Assembly (NCBI RefSeq): GCF_001598415.1
Contig: NZ_BCYX01000013.1
Span: 54,392-118,391, forward strand
Length of the DNA stretch: 64,000 nucleotides
Direction: 5' to 3'
Origin: Sphingomonas mali NBRC 15500
GTDB lineage: Bacteria; Pseudomonadota; Alphaproteobacteria; Sphingomonadales; Sphingomonadaceae
Each line of letters starts with the position of its first letter. Position 1 is the first letter of the stretch. The notes under the pieces are model-generated. The model made no database searches. It saw only the letters and a program-made list of their open reading frames with translations, and was not told the origin of the DNA. Positions 8,477 through 16,089 of this stretch are shown piece by piece. Made by a program: the position numbers and the translations under genes.

Positions 8477-8815
8477 TCACGTGCCGTTGCGGACCACGCT
8501 CCACGCCAGCCACAGCCAACCCGCGATCAACGCAAGCCCACCCAATGGCGTGATCGCGCCGAACCAACGCGGCGCGCCGAGCGCCATCAAATAGAGGGTG
8601 CCGGCAAAGATCAGTCCGCCGATCACGAACAGCGCCGCCGGCCCCTTGGCCGCCATCTTCAACGCGACCAACGCGGCAACTGCGTGAACGAGCTGATATT
8701 GCCCGCCGGTCTTGAGCCACTCCGCCGCCTGCCCGGTCGCGCCATGCGCACCGAAAGCGCCTGCACCGACTGCCAACGCACCCGACAAGGCGGCCAAAAT
8801 CGCGATCCAGTTCAT
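8477..8815 (-). CDS. DUF423 family membrane protein
   Basis: A 112-residue, four-helix membrane protein. The opening MNWIAILAALSGALAVGAGAFGAHG with the GAFGAH motif, and the later 'GTLYLMALGAPRWFGAITPLGG', are diagnostic of DUF423. The function of the family is not known. Its ATG overlaps the stop of the antiporter gene by 4 bases, so the two are translated together. It is convergent with the gene at 7691, with only 18 bases between their ends. Confidence 0.9.
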   Translation of the reverse strand: MNWIAILAALSGALAVGAGAFGAHGATGQAAEWLKTGGQYQLVHAVAALVALKMAAKGPAALFVIGGLIFAGTLYLMALGAPRWFGAITPLGGLALIAGWLWLAWSVVRNGT

Positions 8816-10647
8816 GGTTCCTGACCTCGTCCCAATTCCTCGGCACCCACCGGTTCGGACGCGGCGTCGGCATCGACCGCAAGCTCACGGCGGGTCGCGG
8901 CGAAAATCTCCTCGCGCTCGTCACTGGTGATGATGCGGTCGCGCGCGGCGCGAACGTCGCCGGTTTCGTATTGGAGCTTCAACCGCTCCTTGTCGCGGGC
9001 GCGGTACATGTCCTCGGCGCGCTCGGCCTCGGCGGGATCGATATCGATCGCCGCCATCGCCATCCGCCCCATCTTGATCGCCGACTCCATCACCTCGCGT
9101 ACCACCCCGGCGACCGGCGAGCCCTTGAGCTTGATCAGCGCGCGCCGGTCATAGGTGCGCGCGAAGATCGCCGCCTTGGGGAAAGCTTCATGCACCCCCT
9201 CGATCAAATCGGCGTCGAGCTGGTCCCCGTCGATGCAGAACAGGATAAGTTCGGCCTCGCTCGCGCCCGCCTGGCGCAACAGATCGAGCCGGGTACCGTC
9301 GCCATAATAGACCTTGGCGCCGAAATCGGCGGCGACGTCGATCATCTCGATATCGGTGTCGATCAGCGTCACCGGCACGCCGGCGGCGATCAGCATCTGC
9401 GACACGGTCTGGCCGAACCGGCCATAGCCAACCACCAGCGCATTGGCGCCGTCGGCGCGCGGGCCCTCGCGGTCGCCGGTCACTTGGGGCGCCTCGCGGA
9501 ATCGCGCGGTCACCATCATCAGGAACGGCGTCGTCGCCATCGACAAGGTGACCACCGCGCTGAACACGCTGACGGCCGCAGGCTCGATCAGGAACGCGCG
9601 TTGCGCCTGCGCGAATAGGACGAAGCCGAATTCGCCGCCCTGGCTGAGCAACAGGCCGAGCGCCAGCGCACCCCGCCAGTTCATGCGGAACGCCATGCCT
9701 ATCGCAAAGATGATCGCCGCCTTGGTCGCGATCAGCGCGAGCGCCATGCCGATGACGAAGAACGGGCGATCGGCAATCACGTGGAGATCGAGCAACATGC
9801 CGACCGCCAGGAAGAACAGCCCGAGCAGGATCGATCGGAACGGCTCGACATCGGCTTCGAGCTCATGGCGATACGGCGAATCGGCCAGCATCACGCCGGC
9901 GACAAACGCGCCCAAAGCGGTCGACAAATGCAGATATTCCATCACCGCTGCCGATGCGGTGACCGTGAACAAGGCGGCGAAGACGAACATCTCGCGCTCG
10001 CCGAGATTGCCGATCACGCGGAATAACGGCCGCAACAGATACCGGCCCGCGAGAACCAGCCCGGTAATCGCCAGCACGGTATAAATGAACAGCAGATAGC
10101 CCGGCGGCCCCTGCTGATCCGCCGGATTGCGCGACAGGATCGTCACCAGCGTGATCAGCGGCACGATCGACAAGTCCTGGAACAGCAGGACGGCGAAGGC
10201 GCGTTCGCCGAACGGCGTGCGCAGCCGCCCGGCCGATTGCAGCATCGGCAGCACCTGTGCCGTCGAGGACAGAGCCAATGGCAGGCCGAGGACCAAGGCG
10301 GCCTGCCACGAAAATCCGGCGACGCCGTGGACGATCAACGTGACCGCGAGCCCGCAGGTCAGCACCTGGATCAGACCGATCGCGAAGATATCCTGCTTCA
10401 TCTTCCACAGGCGCGATAAATTGAGTTCGAGCCCGACGATGAACAGCAGCAGCGTGATGCCAAGTTCGGCGACGCTGATCTTTCCTTGCGCGTCACCGAT
10501 CAGATTGAGCGCCTGTGGCCCGATCAGCGCACCGGCGACGAGGAAGCCCAGGGTCGCGCCAAGACCAAGACGGCGAAACAACAGGACGAATACCATCCCG
10601 ACGCCGAGCATGACGACGCCATCGCGGAGCATCGATGCGCCGTGCAT
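8812..10647 (-). CDS. Monovalent cation:proton antiporter-2 (KefB/KefC-like) with RCK domain
   Basis: The 611-residue protein has a 12-13 helix Na+/H+-exchanger domain (about 1-390) followed by a TrkA-N/RCK regulatory domain opening with VVGYGRFGQT (a GxGxxG nucleotide-binding loop) and ending in a charged tail. This is the CPA2 layout of glutathione-regulated K+ efflux systems such as KefB and KefC, located in the inner membrane. No KefF/KefG-type ancillary oxidoreductase gene lies beside it. The start overlaps the stop of the IscU-like gene (TGATG) and the stop overlaps the DUF423 gene. Confidence 0.92.
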   Translation of the reverse strand: MHGASMLRDGVVMLGVGMVFVLLFRRLGLGATLGFLVAGALIGPQALNLIGDAQGKISVAELGITLLLFIVGLELNLSRLWKMKQDIFAIGLIQVLTCGLAVTLIVHGVAGFSWQAALVLGLPLALSSTAQVLPMLQSAGRLRTPFGERAFAVLLFQDLSIVPLITLVTILSRNPADQQGPPGYLLFIYTVLAITGLVLAGRYLLRPLFRVIGNLGEREMFVFAALFTVTASAAVMEYLHLSTALGAFVAGVMLADSPYRHELEADVEPFRSILLGLFFLAVGMLLDLHVIADRPFFVIGMALALIATKAAIIFAIGMAFRMNWRGALALGLLLSQGGEFGFVLFAQAQRAFLIEPAAVSVFSAVVTLSMATTPFLMMVTARFREAPQVTGDREGPRADGANALVVGYGRFGQTVSQMLIAAGVPVTLIDTDIEMIDVAADFGAKVYYGDGTRLDLLRQAGASEAELILFCIDGDQLDADLIEGVHEAFPKAAIFARTYDRRALIKLKGSPVAGVVREVMESAIKMGRMAMAAIDIDPAEAERAEDMYRARDKERLKLQYETGDVRAARDRIITSDEREEIFAATRRELAVDADAASEPVGAEELGRGQEP

Positions 10648-11087
10648 CAGGCGTCGTGTCCGGTCGTCGACGCCGCAGCGATGGTCGCCGCTTCCGCCGC
10701 GGCTTCAAACGCCAGGCGAATCGACGGGTGGCGCGCGGTGACCGTCAGCGCCGGGGTGAAGATGTCGAGGTCTGGCCAACCCGGGGCCGGCCCCTCTCCC
10801 GCCAGCCACGCCGTGAGTTCGTCGCGTGCCGTTGCGAGATCAGCCGGTGTCTTTCCAAGGATATTGGCGGCTAGCAGCGAGGACGATGCCTGGCCCAGCG
10901 CGCAGGCACGCACCAGCATCCCAACCTCGCTGACGCGGCCATCGGCCAGATTGACGTCGACGGTCACCCGGCTGCCGCAAATCGGCGAGCGTTTTTCGCT
11001 CGATCCCATCGGTTCGACGAGGCGCTGGTGATGCGGGATCGACGCTGCGAGCCGCAAAATTTGGGTGTTGTAGAGCGGCGCGTTCAT
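10647..11087 (-). CDS. IscU/SufU-like iron-sulfur scaffold protein, third ligand changed
   Basis: A 146-residue IscU-fold protein. Cys37 (ICGSR) and Cys62 (RACALGQASSS) match the first two cluster ligands of IscU/SufU. The third ligand region, normally R-x-x-C-x-x-L, reads RHPSIRL, so Ser122 replaces the Cys, and the protein has no further Cys. It may be a non-catalytic relative or use another ligand. It lies upstream of the antiporter in the same unit. The cysteine desulfurases of this window are 26 kb away. Confidence 0.85.
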   Translation of the reverse strand: MNAPLYNTQILRLAASIPHHQRLVEPMGSSEKRSPICGSRVTVDVNLADGRVSEVGMLVRACALGQASSSLLAANILGKTPADLATARDELTAWLAGEGPAPGWPDLDIFTPALTVTARHPSIRLAFEAAAEAATIAAASTTGHDA

Positions 11088-11152
11088 CGCACCAGCATGT
11101 AGGCTAGCGTAACGAAAAGCGCGACCCCTTCGGGGCGGTTGGCGCGCTGGTT

Positions 11153-11785
11153 TTAACGCGGAGGACGTGAACGATGCGGTCCGGCCTTGCCGGTCTTAAC
11201 AGGAACCGGAGCATCGTTCGCGTTTCCGGCATCGTCGGCGTTTCCGGTGGCGTCGCTGGCATTGTCGCTGCCGAACATCGGCTGCCCCTTGCGGCGCTTG
11301 GCGACGAAATCGGCGACGAACGCACTGGTCGCATTGAGCAACGGATAGGTGCGGGACTTCGTCAGCCAGCTCGGGCGCTGCTTGGGCCCGCCGTCAATCG
11401 TATCATAGACCAAGACCAGCAACAGAAAGGCGAGGCTGGCGAGGATCAGGCCCTTGAGCGCGCCGAACCCGAATCCCATCGCGCGGTCGAGCGGGCCCAG
11501 GATCGATTGCTTGGTCCGCCTGCCCATCGCCCGCGCCAGCATCCGCCCGCCGAAATAGGCGATGCCCGCGATCAGCGCGAAGGCGAGAATCGCCGCGCCC
11601 GAACTCGTCCCGACGATCGCGGTCAGCGCCGTCGTCAGGGGTGTGTGCAGCGCCTTCAGCGCGAACACCACAAGCACCCAGGCAAGCAGCGACAGCACCT
11701 CGGTCACGAAACCGCGCCACCAGCCGAGCGCCGCGGCCGCGCCGACGCCCAGAAGGACGGCGATATCTAATCCAGTCAGCCCCAT
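11153..11785 (-). CDS. cvpA: CvpA family membrane protein
   Basis: The 210-residue protein begins with about four transmembrane helices containing the family pattern 'DIAVLLGVGAAAALGWWRGFVTEVLSLLAW'. A cytoplasmic C-terminal tail rich in Asp, Asn and Ala follows. CvpA proteins are needed for colicin V production in E. coli and more widely affect envelope homeostasis and purF expression; the exact role here is unknown. It lies 14 bases behind radA and is surely co-transcribed. Confidence 0.88.
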   Translation of the reverse strand: MGLTGLDIAVLLGVGAAAALGWWRGFVTEVLSLLAWVLVVFALKALHTPLTTALTAIVGTSSGAAILAFALIAGIAYFGGRMLARAMGRRTKQSILGPLDRAMGFGFGALKGLILASLAFLLLVLVYDTIDGGPKQRPSWLTKSRTYPLLNATSAFVADFVAKRRKGQPMFGSDNASDATGNADDAGNANDAPVPVKTGKAGPHRSRPPR

Positions 11786-11799
11786 ACCCGGCCCGACAG

Positions 11800-13170
11800 C
11801 TAGCCCCGACCCAGCATATGGTCAACGAGTTGACCGAGCGTGCGGAAACCACTGATCTTGATTCCGCTCTCGCTTTTGGTCGACGCGGGACCCAGCGCGC
11901 GGTCGAACCCCAGCTTGGCGGCCTCCTTCATCCTGAGCGGCGCGTGCGCGACCGGTCGCACTTCTCCCGATAGCGCGATCTCACCGAACGCGACCGCATC
12001 GGCCGGCACCGGCCGCTCGCTCAAGGCGGAGATCAACGCCGCCGCGACCGCGAGATCCGCCGCCGGATCCTGTACGCGATAGCCGCCGGCAATGTTGAGA
12101 TAGACTTCGCAGGTCGAGAAGCTGAGTCCGCAGCGCGCCTCGAGCACCGCCAGGATCATCGCCAAACGGCCCGAATCCCATCCAACGACCGCGCGCCGCG
12201 GCGTCGCGCCCGAGGCGAGCCGGACGACCAGCGCCTGAATCTCGACCAGAACCGGCCGCGTGCCCTCCAGTGCCGGGAAGACCGTCGCGCCGGTCATTCC
12301 CTCCTCGCGATGCGTCAGGAACAAGGCCGACGGGTTGGCGACTTCGTTCAGGCCGGACGTCTCCATCGAGAACACGCCGATCTCGTCCGTCCCGCCGAAG
12401 CGGTTCTTGATCGCGCGAAGGATGCGATATTGGTGGCTGCGCTCGCCCTCGAAGCTCAGCACGGTATCGACCATATGTTCGAGCACGCGCGGACCGGCGA
12501 TGCTGCCGTCCTTGGTGACATGTCCGACCAGCACTACCGCGCTGCCGCGTTCCTTGGCGAAGCGGATCAGTTCCTGCGCCGACGCGCGCACCTGACTGAC
12601 CGTGCCCGGCGCGCCCTCGATCAAGTCCGAATGCATCGTCTGAATCGAATCGATCACCAGCAAGGCCGGCCGCAGCCCCTGCCCGAGGGTCGTCAGGATA
12701 TCGCGAGTCGAGGTCGCGGCGCCCAGTTCGACCGGGGCGTCGCCCAGCCCGAGCCGTCGTGCGCGCAGCCGCACCTGATCGGCCGCTTCCTCTCCCGACA
12801 CATAGACGACGCGCTCTTCACGCCGCGCCAGACACGCCGCCGCCTGCAGCAACAGCGTCGACTTGCCGATCCCCGGATCGCCACCGATCAGGGTCGCCGA
12901 TCCTTCGACGAACCCGCCGCCCAGCGCACGATCAAGTTCGGCGATCCCCGTCACCAGGCGATCGGGTAGCTTGACCTCGGCATCGAGCCCGATCAGCGCG
13001 ATTGCGCGCCCGCCCGATTGCAGGTTGTGCTTGGCCTGGAACGGCGTGACATTGCCGCCGACCTCCTCGACCAACGTATTCCACTCGCTGCAATCGACAC
13101 ATTGCCCCTGCCAGCGGGTCGCGACCGATCCGCAAGCCTGACAGACGTAACGCTTCTGGGGTTTGGCCAT
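11800..13170 (-). CDS. radA: DNA repair protein RadA
   Basis: A 456-residue RecA-like ATPase that speeds branch migration in recombination. The N-terminal zinc finger (YVCQACG...QCVDC), Walker A GGDPGIGKST, the RadA-specific KNRFG motif and a C-terminal Lon-like domain starting near 'GGYRVQDPAADLAVAAAL' are all present and in normal order. Length is normal for the family. It heads a two-gene minus-strand unit with cvpA. Confidence 0.97.
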   Translation of the reverse strand: MAKPQKRYVCQACGSVATRWQGQCVDCSEWNTLVEEVGGNVTPFQAKHNLQSGGRAIALIGLDAEVKLPDRLVTGIAELDRALGGGFVEGSATLIGGDPGIGKSTLLLQAAACLARREERVVYVSGEEAADQVRLRARRLGLGDAPVELGAATSTRDILTTLGQGLRPALLVIDSIQTMHSDLIEGAPGTVSQVRASAQELIRFAKERGSAVVLVGHVTKDGSIAGPRVLEHMVDTVLSFEGERSHQYRILRAIKNRFGGTDEIGVFSMETSGLNEVANPSALFLTHREEGMTGATVFPALEGTRPVLVEIQALVVRLASGATPRRAVVGWDSGRLAMILAVLEARCGLSFSTCEVYLNIAGGYRVQDPAADLAVAAALISALSERPVPADAVAFGEIALSGEVRPVAHAPLRMKEAAKLGFDRALGPASTKSESGIKISGFRTLGQLVDHMLGRG

Positions 13171-13247
13171 GCGGGATGCTTATCCGAAACGGAACGATTA
13201 GGGAACATCGATATTCCCCTGCCCTTAAAAGGTTCGTTGCCTGGCGA

Positions 13248-13958
13248 TTAGCTTGCTGGCCGCGCCGGGATCGTCAGACCCTTCTGCACTGCCGGTCGGG
13301 CCAGCCCGCGATCGAGCCACGCCGCGACATTCTTGAAGGTGTCGAATTCGACGAGATCGCGCGCTTCGTAGAAACCGATCAGGTTCCGCACCCACCCCAA
13401 GGTCGCGATGTCGGCGATCGTATAGTCGTCGCCCATGATCCAGGCGCGACCCTCCAGTCGCCCATCGAGCACGCCGAGCAGCCGCTTGCTTTCCGCGACG
13501 TACCGGTCGCGCGGGCGCTTATCCTCATAGTCCTTGCCGGCGAATTTGTTGAAAAAGCCGAGTTGGCCGAACATCGGTCCGACGCCGCCCATCTGCCACA
13601 TCAGCCAGGCGGTCGTCTCCCATCGCGCGGCGGGATCAGGGGGGATGAACTTGCCGGTCTTGTCGGCGAGATAGAGCAGGATCGCGCCGGTTTCGAACAA
13701 CCCCATCGGCTCGCCGCCGGGACCATCGGGATCGATGATCGCCGGAATCTTGCCGTTGGGATTGAGGCTTTCGAACTCGGGCGACTTCTGATCGTCGGTC
13801 GCGAAATCGACCAAATGCGCCTCATAAGGCAGCCCGATTTCCTCGAGCATGATCGTCACCTTGACCCCGTTTGGCGTCGGCAGGCCATAATATTGGATAA
13901 CATTCGGGTCGGCCGCGGGCCATTTCCGGGTGATCGGGAAGGACGAAAGATTGGGCAC
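13248..13958 (-). CDS. Glutathione S-transferase, Nu class (YfcG/GstB-like)
   Basis: The frame extends to 14000, but the GTG at 13958 has a perfect AGGAGG six bases upstream and is the likely start (236 residues). The N-terminal thioredoxin-like half has the Nu-class signature TPNGVKVTIMLEE and NPNGKIPAI; the helical half has GGVGPMFGQ. Nu-class enzymes act as disulfide-bond reductases with glutathione. It stands alone between radA and the divergent glycosyltransferase. Confidence 0.9.
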   Translation of the reverse strand: MPNLSSFPITRKWPAADPNVIQYYGLPTPNGVKVTIMLEEIGLPYEAHLVDFATDDQKSPEFESLNPNGKIPAIIDPDGPGGEPMGLFETGAILLYLADKTGKFIPPDPAARWETTAWLMWQMGGVGPMFGQLGFFNKFAGKDYEDKRPRDRYVAESKRLLGVLDGRLEGRAWIMGDDYTIADIATLGWVRNLIGFYEARDLVEFDTFKNVAAWLDRGLARPAVQKGLTIPARPAS

Positions 13959-14028
13959 GCGGCACCTCCTCGGGCTGACGATTGGCGAGTAGATAGGCAA
14001 GCCGCCCGCGCACCGCTATGGGCATGGG

Positions 14029-15183
14029 ATGCAACCAGGCGATCTTCGTGTCGCGCTGTTCAGCGGTAACTACAATTACACGCGGGACGGCGCCAATCAG
14101 GCGCTCAATCTGCTAGTCGGGCATTTGCTCGATCGCGGGGTGCGGGTGCGCGTCTATTCGCCGACCGTCGACGAGCCCGCCTTTGCGCCGACCGGCGACT
14201 TGGTCAGCGTGCCTGCAATCCCGATGCCGGCCGGCCGCGCGGAATATAAGTTGGCGCGCGGCTTGCCGAAAAAGGTGCGCGCCGACCTGGAGGCATTCGC
14301 CCCCAACCTCGTCCACGTTTCCGCGCCTGAAATCCTCGGCCATCGCGCGGTTACCTGGGCGCGCCGGCACAACATCGCCTCGGTCGCCTCGTTCCACACG
14401 CGGTTCGATACCTATCCGCGATATTATCATATCGGCTTTTTGGAGCCGCTGCTGATCAAGATGATGACGCGCTTCTACAACCGCTTCGACGAAGTGGTGG
14501 CGCCGTCGAACTCTGTCGCCGACCTGATCCGATCATGGGGCGTGAGTACGCCGGTCAGCATCTGGTCGCGCGGGGTCAACCATGACCGTTTCAACCCCGG
14601 CCGCCGCGATCTCGCCTGGCGTCGCGCGCTGGGCATCGCCGACGATGAAGTGGCAGTCGGCTTTCTCGGCCGGCTGGTGCTCGAAAAGGGGCTCGATATT
14701 TTCGCTGACGTGGTCAACGAGCTCAGCCGACGCGGTGTTCGCCACAAAGTCCTGGTCGTCGGCGACGGCCCCGCGCGCGACTGGTTCGCCGATCGCGTGC
14801 CCGACGCGGTGTTCGCCGGCTTCCAGAGCGGCGACGACCTCGGCCGCGCGGTGGCCGGGATGGACGTGTTCTTCAATCCCTCGGTCACCGAGACGTTCGG
14901 CAACGTCACCTCGGAAGCGATGGCGGCGGGCGTTGCGGTGGTCGCGGCGCGCGCAACCGGCGCGGTCGACCTGGTCGAGGAGGGAGTCAACGGCTTCCTG
15001 GTCCCGCCACGCGACGTCAATGCCTATGCCGACGCGATCCAACGGCTGATCGAGGACGATTCGCTGCGCGCATCGGCCGGCGCATCGGGACATGCCAAGG
15101 CCCAGGCCTATGTCTGGGGTCCGGTCAACGAAGTGGTGCTACAGACCTATCTCGACGTGATGGCGCGGCGCGACGGCGCCTGA
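14029..15183 (+). CDS. Glycosyltransferase family 4 (GT-B, SqdX/MgtA-like)
   Basis: The 384-residue protein has a two-domain GT-B layout. The N-terminal acceptor domain begins with FSGNYNYTRDGANQALNLL and contains 'ASFHTRFDTYPRYY'. The C-terminal donor domain contains GFLGRLVLEKGLDIF and the retaining-GT4 E-x7-E motif ETFGNVTSE. The N-terminal pattern is closest to glycolipid-forming enzymes such as SqdX and MgtA, so a lipid acceptor in the inner membrane leaflet is plausible, for example in glycosphingolipid synthesis, but this is inference. Its last 37 bases overlap the convergent ferredoxin gene. Confidence 0.85.
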   Translation: MQPGDLRVALFSGNYNYTRDGANQALNLLVGHLLDRGVRVRVYSPTVDEPAFAPTGDLVSVPAIPMPAGRAEYKLARGLPKKVRADLEAFAPNLVHVSAPEILGHRAVTWARRHNIASVASFHTRFDTYPRYYHIGFLEPLLIKMMTRFYNRFDEVVAPSNSVADLIRSWGVSTPVSIWSRGVNHDRFNPGRRDLAWRRALGIADDEVAVGFLGRLVLEKGLDIFADVVNELSRRGVRHKVLVVGDGPARDWFADRVPDAVFAGFQSGDDLGRAVAGMDVFFNPSVTETFGNVTSEAMAAGVAVVAARATGAVDLVEEGVNGFLVPPRDVNAYADAIQRLIEDDSLRASAGASGHAKAQAYVWGPVNEVVLQTYLDVMARRDGA

Positions 15184-15527
15184 ACCCCGGGATCGAGTCC
15201 GAGATCCCGCCCGATCGCCTCGATATCGGCGCCAGCGGGCACCAGGCGCCACGTGCCGGGACGCCTGGTATCGATCAACGTCACCGCGCCTTTTGGACAG
15301 ACGCCCAGGCATTTGACCTCGATCAGGCCGACCGGCGATTTGCGTCCCTTCTTGAGCCCGAAGCGCTTGCGCAGCGCCTTGCCTAGGCTGGTCCTGCCCT
15401 TGCGCCCGAACCCGCCGTCGAGCTTCTTCGAGCATTTGGAGCAGACCAGGATCGCACCCGCCCAGCGGCTCTCGAGTCCGCGACCCAACGCGCCCAGTTC
15501 CTGGGTGATTAACTCGTCGGACGCCAC
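15147..15527 (-). CDS. Thioredoxin-like [2Fe-2S] ferredoxin domain protein
   Basis: A 126-residue protein from a GTG start. The cysteine pattern ICS/VCSKC near residue 30 and CLGVC near residue 75 is that of thioredoxin-like [2Fe-2S] ferredoxins, as also found in NuoE. Between them is a basic segment (GRKGRTSLGKALRKRFGLKKG), which is unusual and may contact nucleic acid or membrane. Partners are unknown. Its 5' end overlaps the J-domain gene by 19 bases and its 3' end overlaps the glycosyltransferase by 37. Confidence 0.82.
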   Translation of the reverse strand: MASDELITQELGALGRGLESRWAGAILVCSKCSKKLDGGFGRKGRTSLGKALRKRFGLKKGRKSPVGLIEVKCLGVCPKGAVTLIDTRRPGTWRLVPAGADIEAIGRDLGLDPGVQAPSRRAITSR

Positions 15528-16060
15528 GCCCGGTTTTCCTCGGCGGCGCGCAAGACGTCATAGGCAGCCTGGATCGCCTGAAAGCGCTTCGCGGCTTCCT
15601 CGTCTCCCTGGCGCACGTCGGGATGCCATTCCTTGGCCAGCTTGCGCCACGCGGTTCGGACCGCGTCGAAATCGGCGTCCGAATCGAGTTCGAGCACGTC
15701 AAGCGCGCGCATTTCGTCGCGCGACCGGCTGCCGTCGCCCGATCCGCCCCAACCATAATGCCGCGCCTCGGCATAACCGTTCGCCGTGCGCGTCTCCGCC
15801 GCCTCGCGTTCGGCCGCTTCTTCCGCGCTCAGCCCCTCAAAATAGTTCCAGCCGCGATTATACTCGGCGGCGTGGTCCTGGCAGAAATACCAGCGCTCCG
15901 GGCTGTTGGGTGATTTGGGCGCGGGGCAATTGCCGGGCTGATCGCAGCCATGACGATCGCACATCCGCACGCGCGTTGCCTCGCGCGTCGAGCCGTAACT
16001 GCCCCAGCGGGGAAAGCCCCAGTTGTCGGATCGGGTCGGACGCGCCATCCCGCGGGACAT
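15509..16060 (-). CDS. J-domain protein with N-terminal Cys/His cluster
   Basis: The J domain is at the C-terminus, with KEWHPDVRQG carrying the HPD motif that stimulates DnaK. The N-terminal half has a possible metal site (MCDRHGCDQPGNC and YFCQDHAAEYN) seen in a family of alphaproteobacterial J-proteins. This is not a full DnaJ, as there is no Gly/Phe linker, DnaJ zinc domain or substrate domain. The start is taken at the ATG at 16060; the ATG at 16048 is the alternative. Frames starting farther upstream would enter the next gene. Confidence 0.85.
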   Translation of the reverse strand: MSRGMARPTRSDNWGFPRWGSYGSTREATRVRMCDRHGCDQPGNCPAPKSPNSPERWYFCQDHAAEYNRGWNYFEGLSAEEAAEREAAETRTANGYAEARHYGWGGSGDGSRSRDEMRALDVLELDSDADFDAVRTAWRKLAKEWHPDVRQGDEEAAKRFQAIQAAYDVLRAAEENRAWRPTS

Positions 16061-16089
16061 AAGGACTGAGCGCCCGAGTGCAAGCGCGC

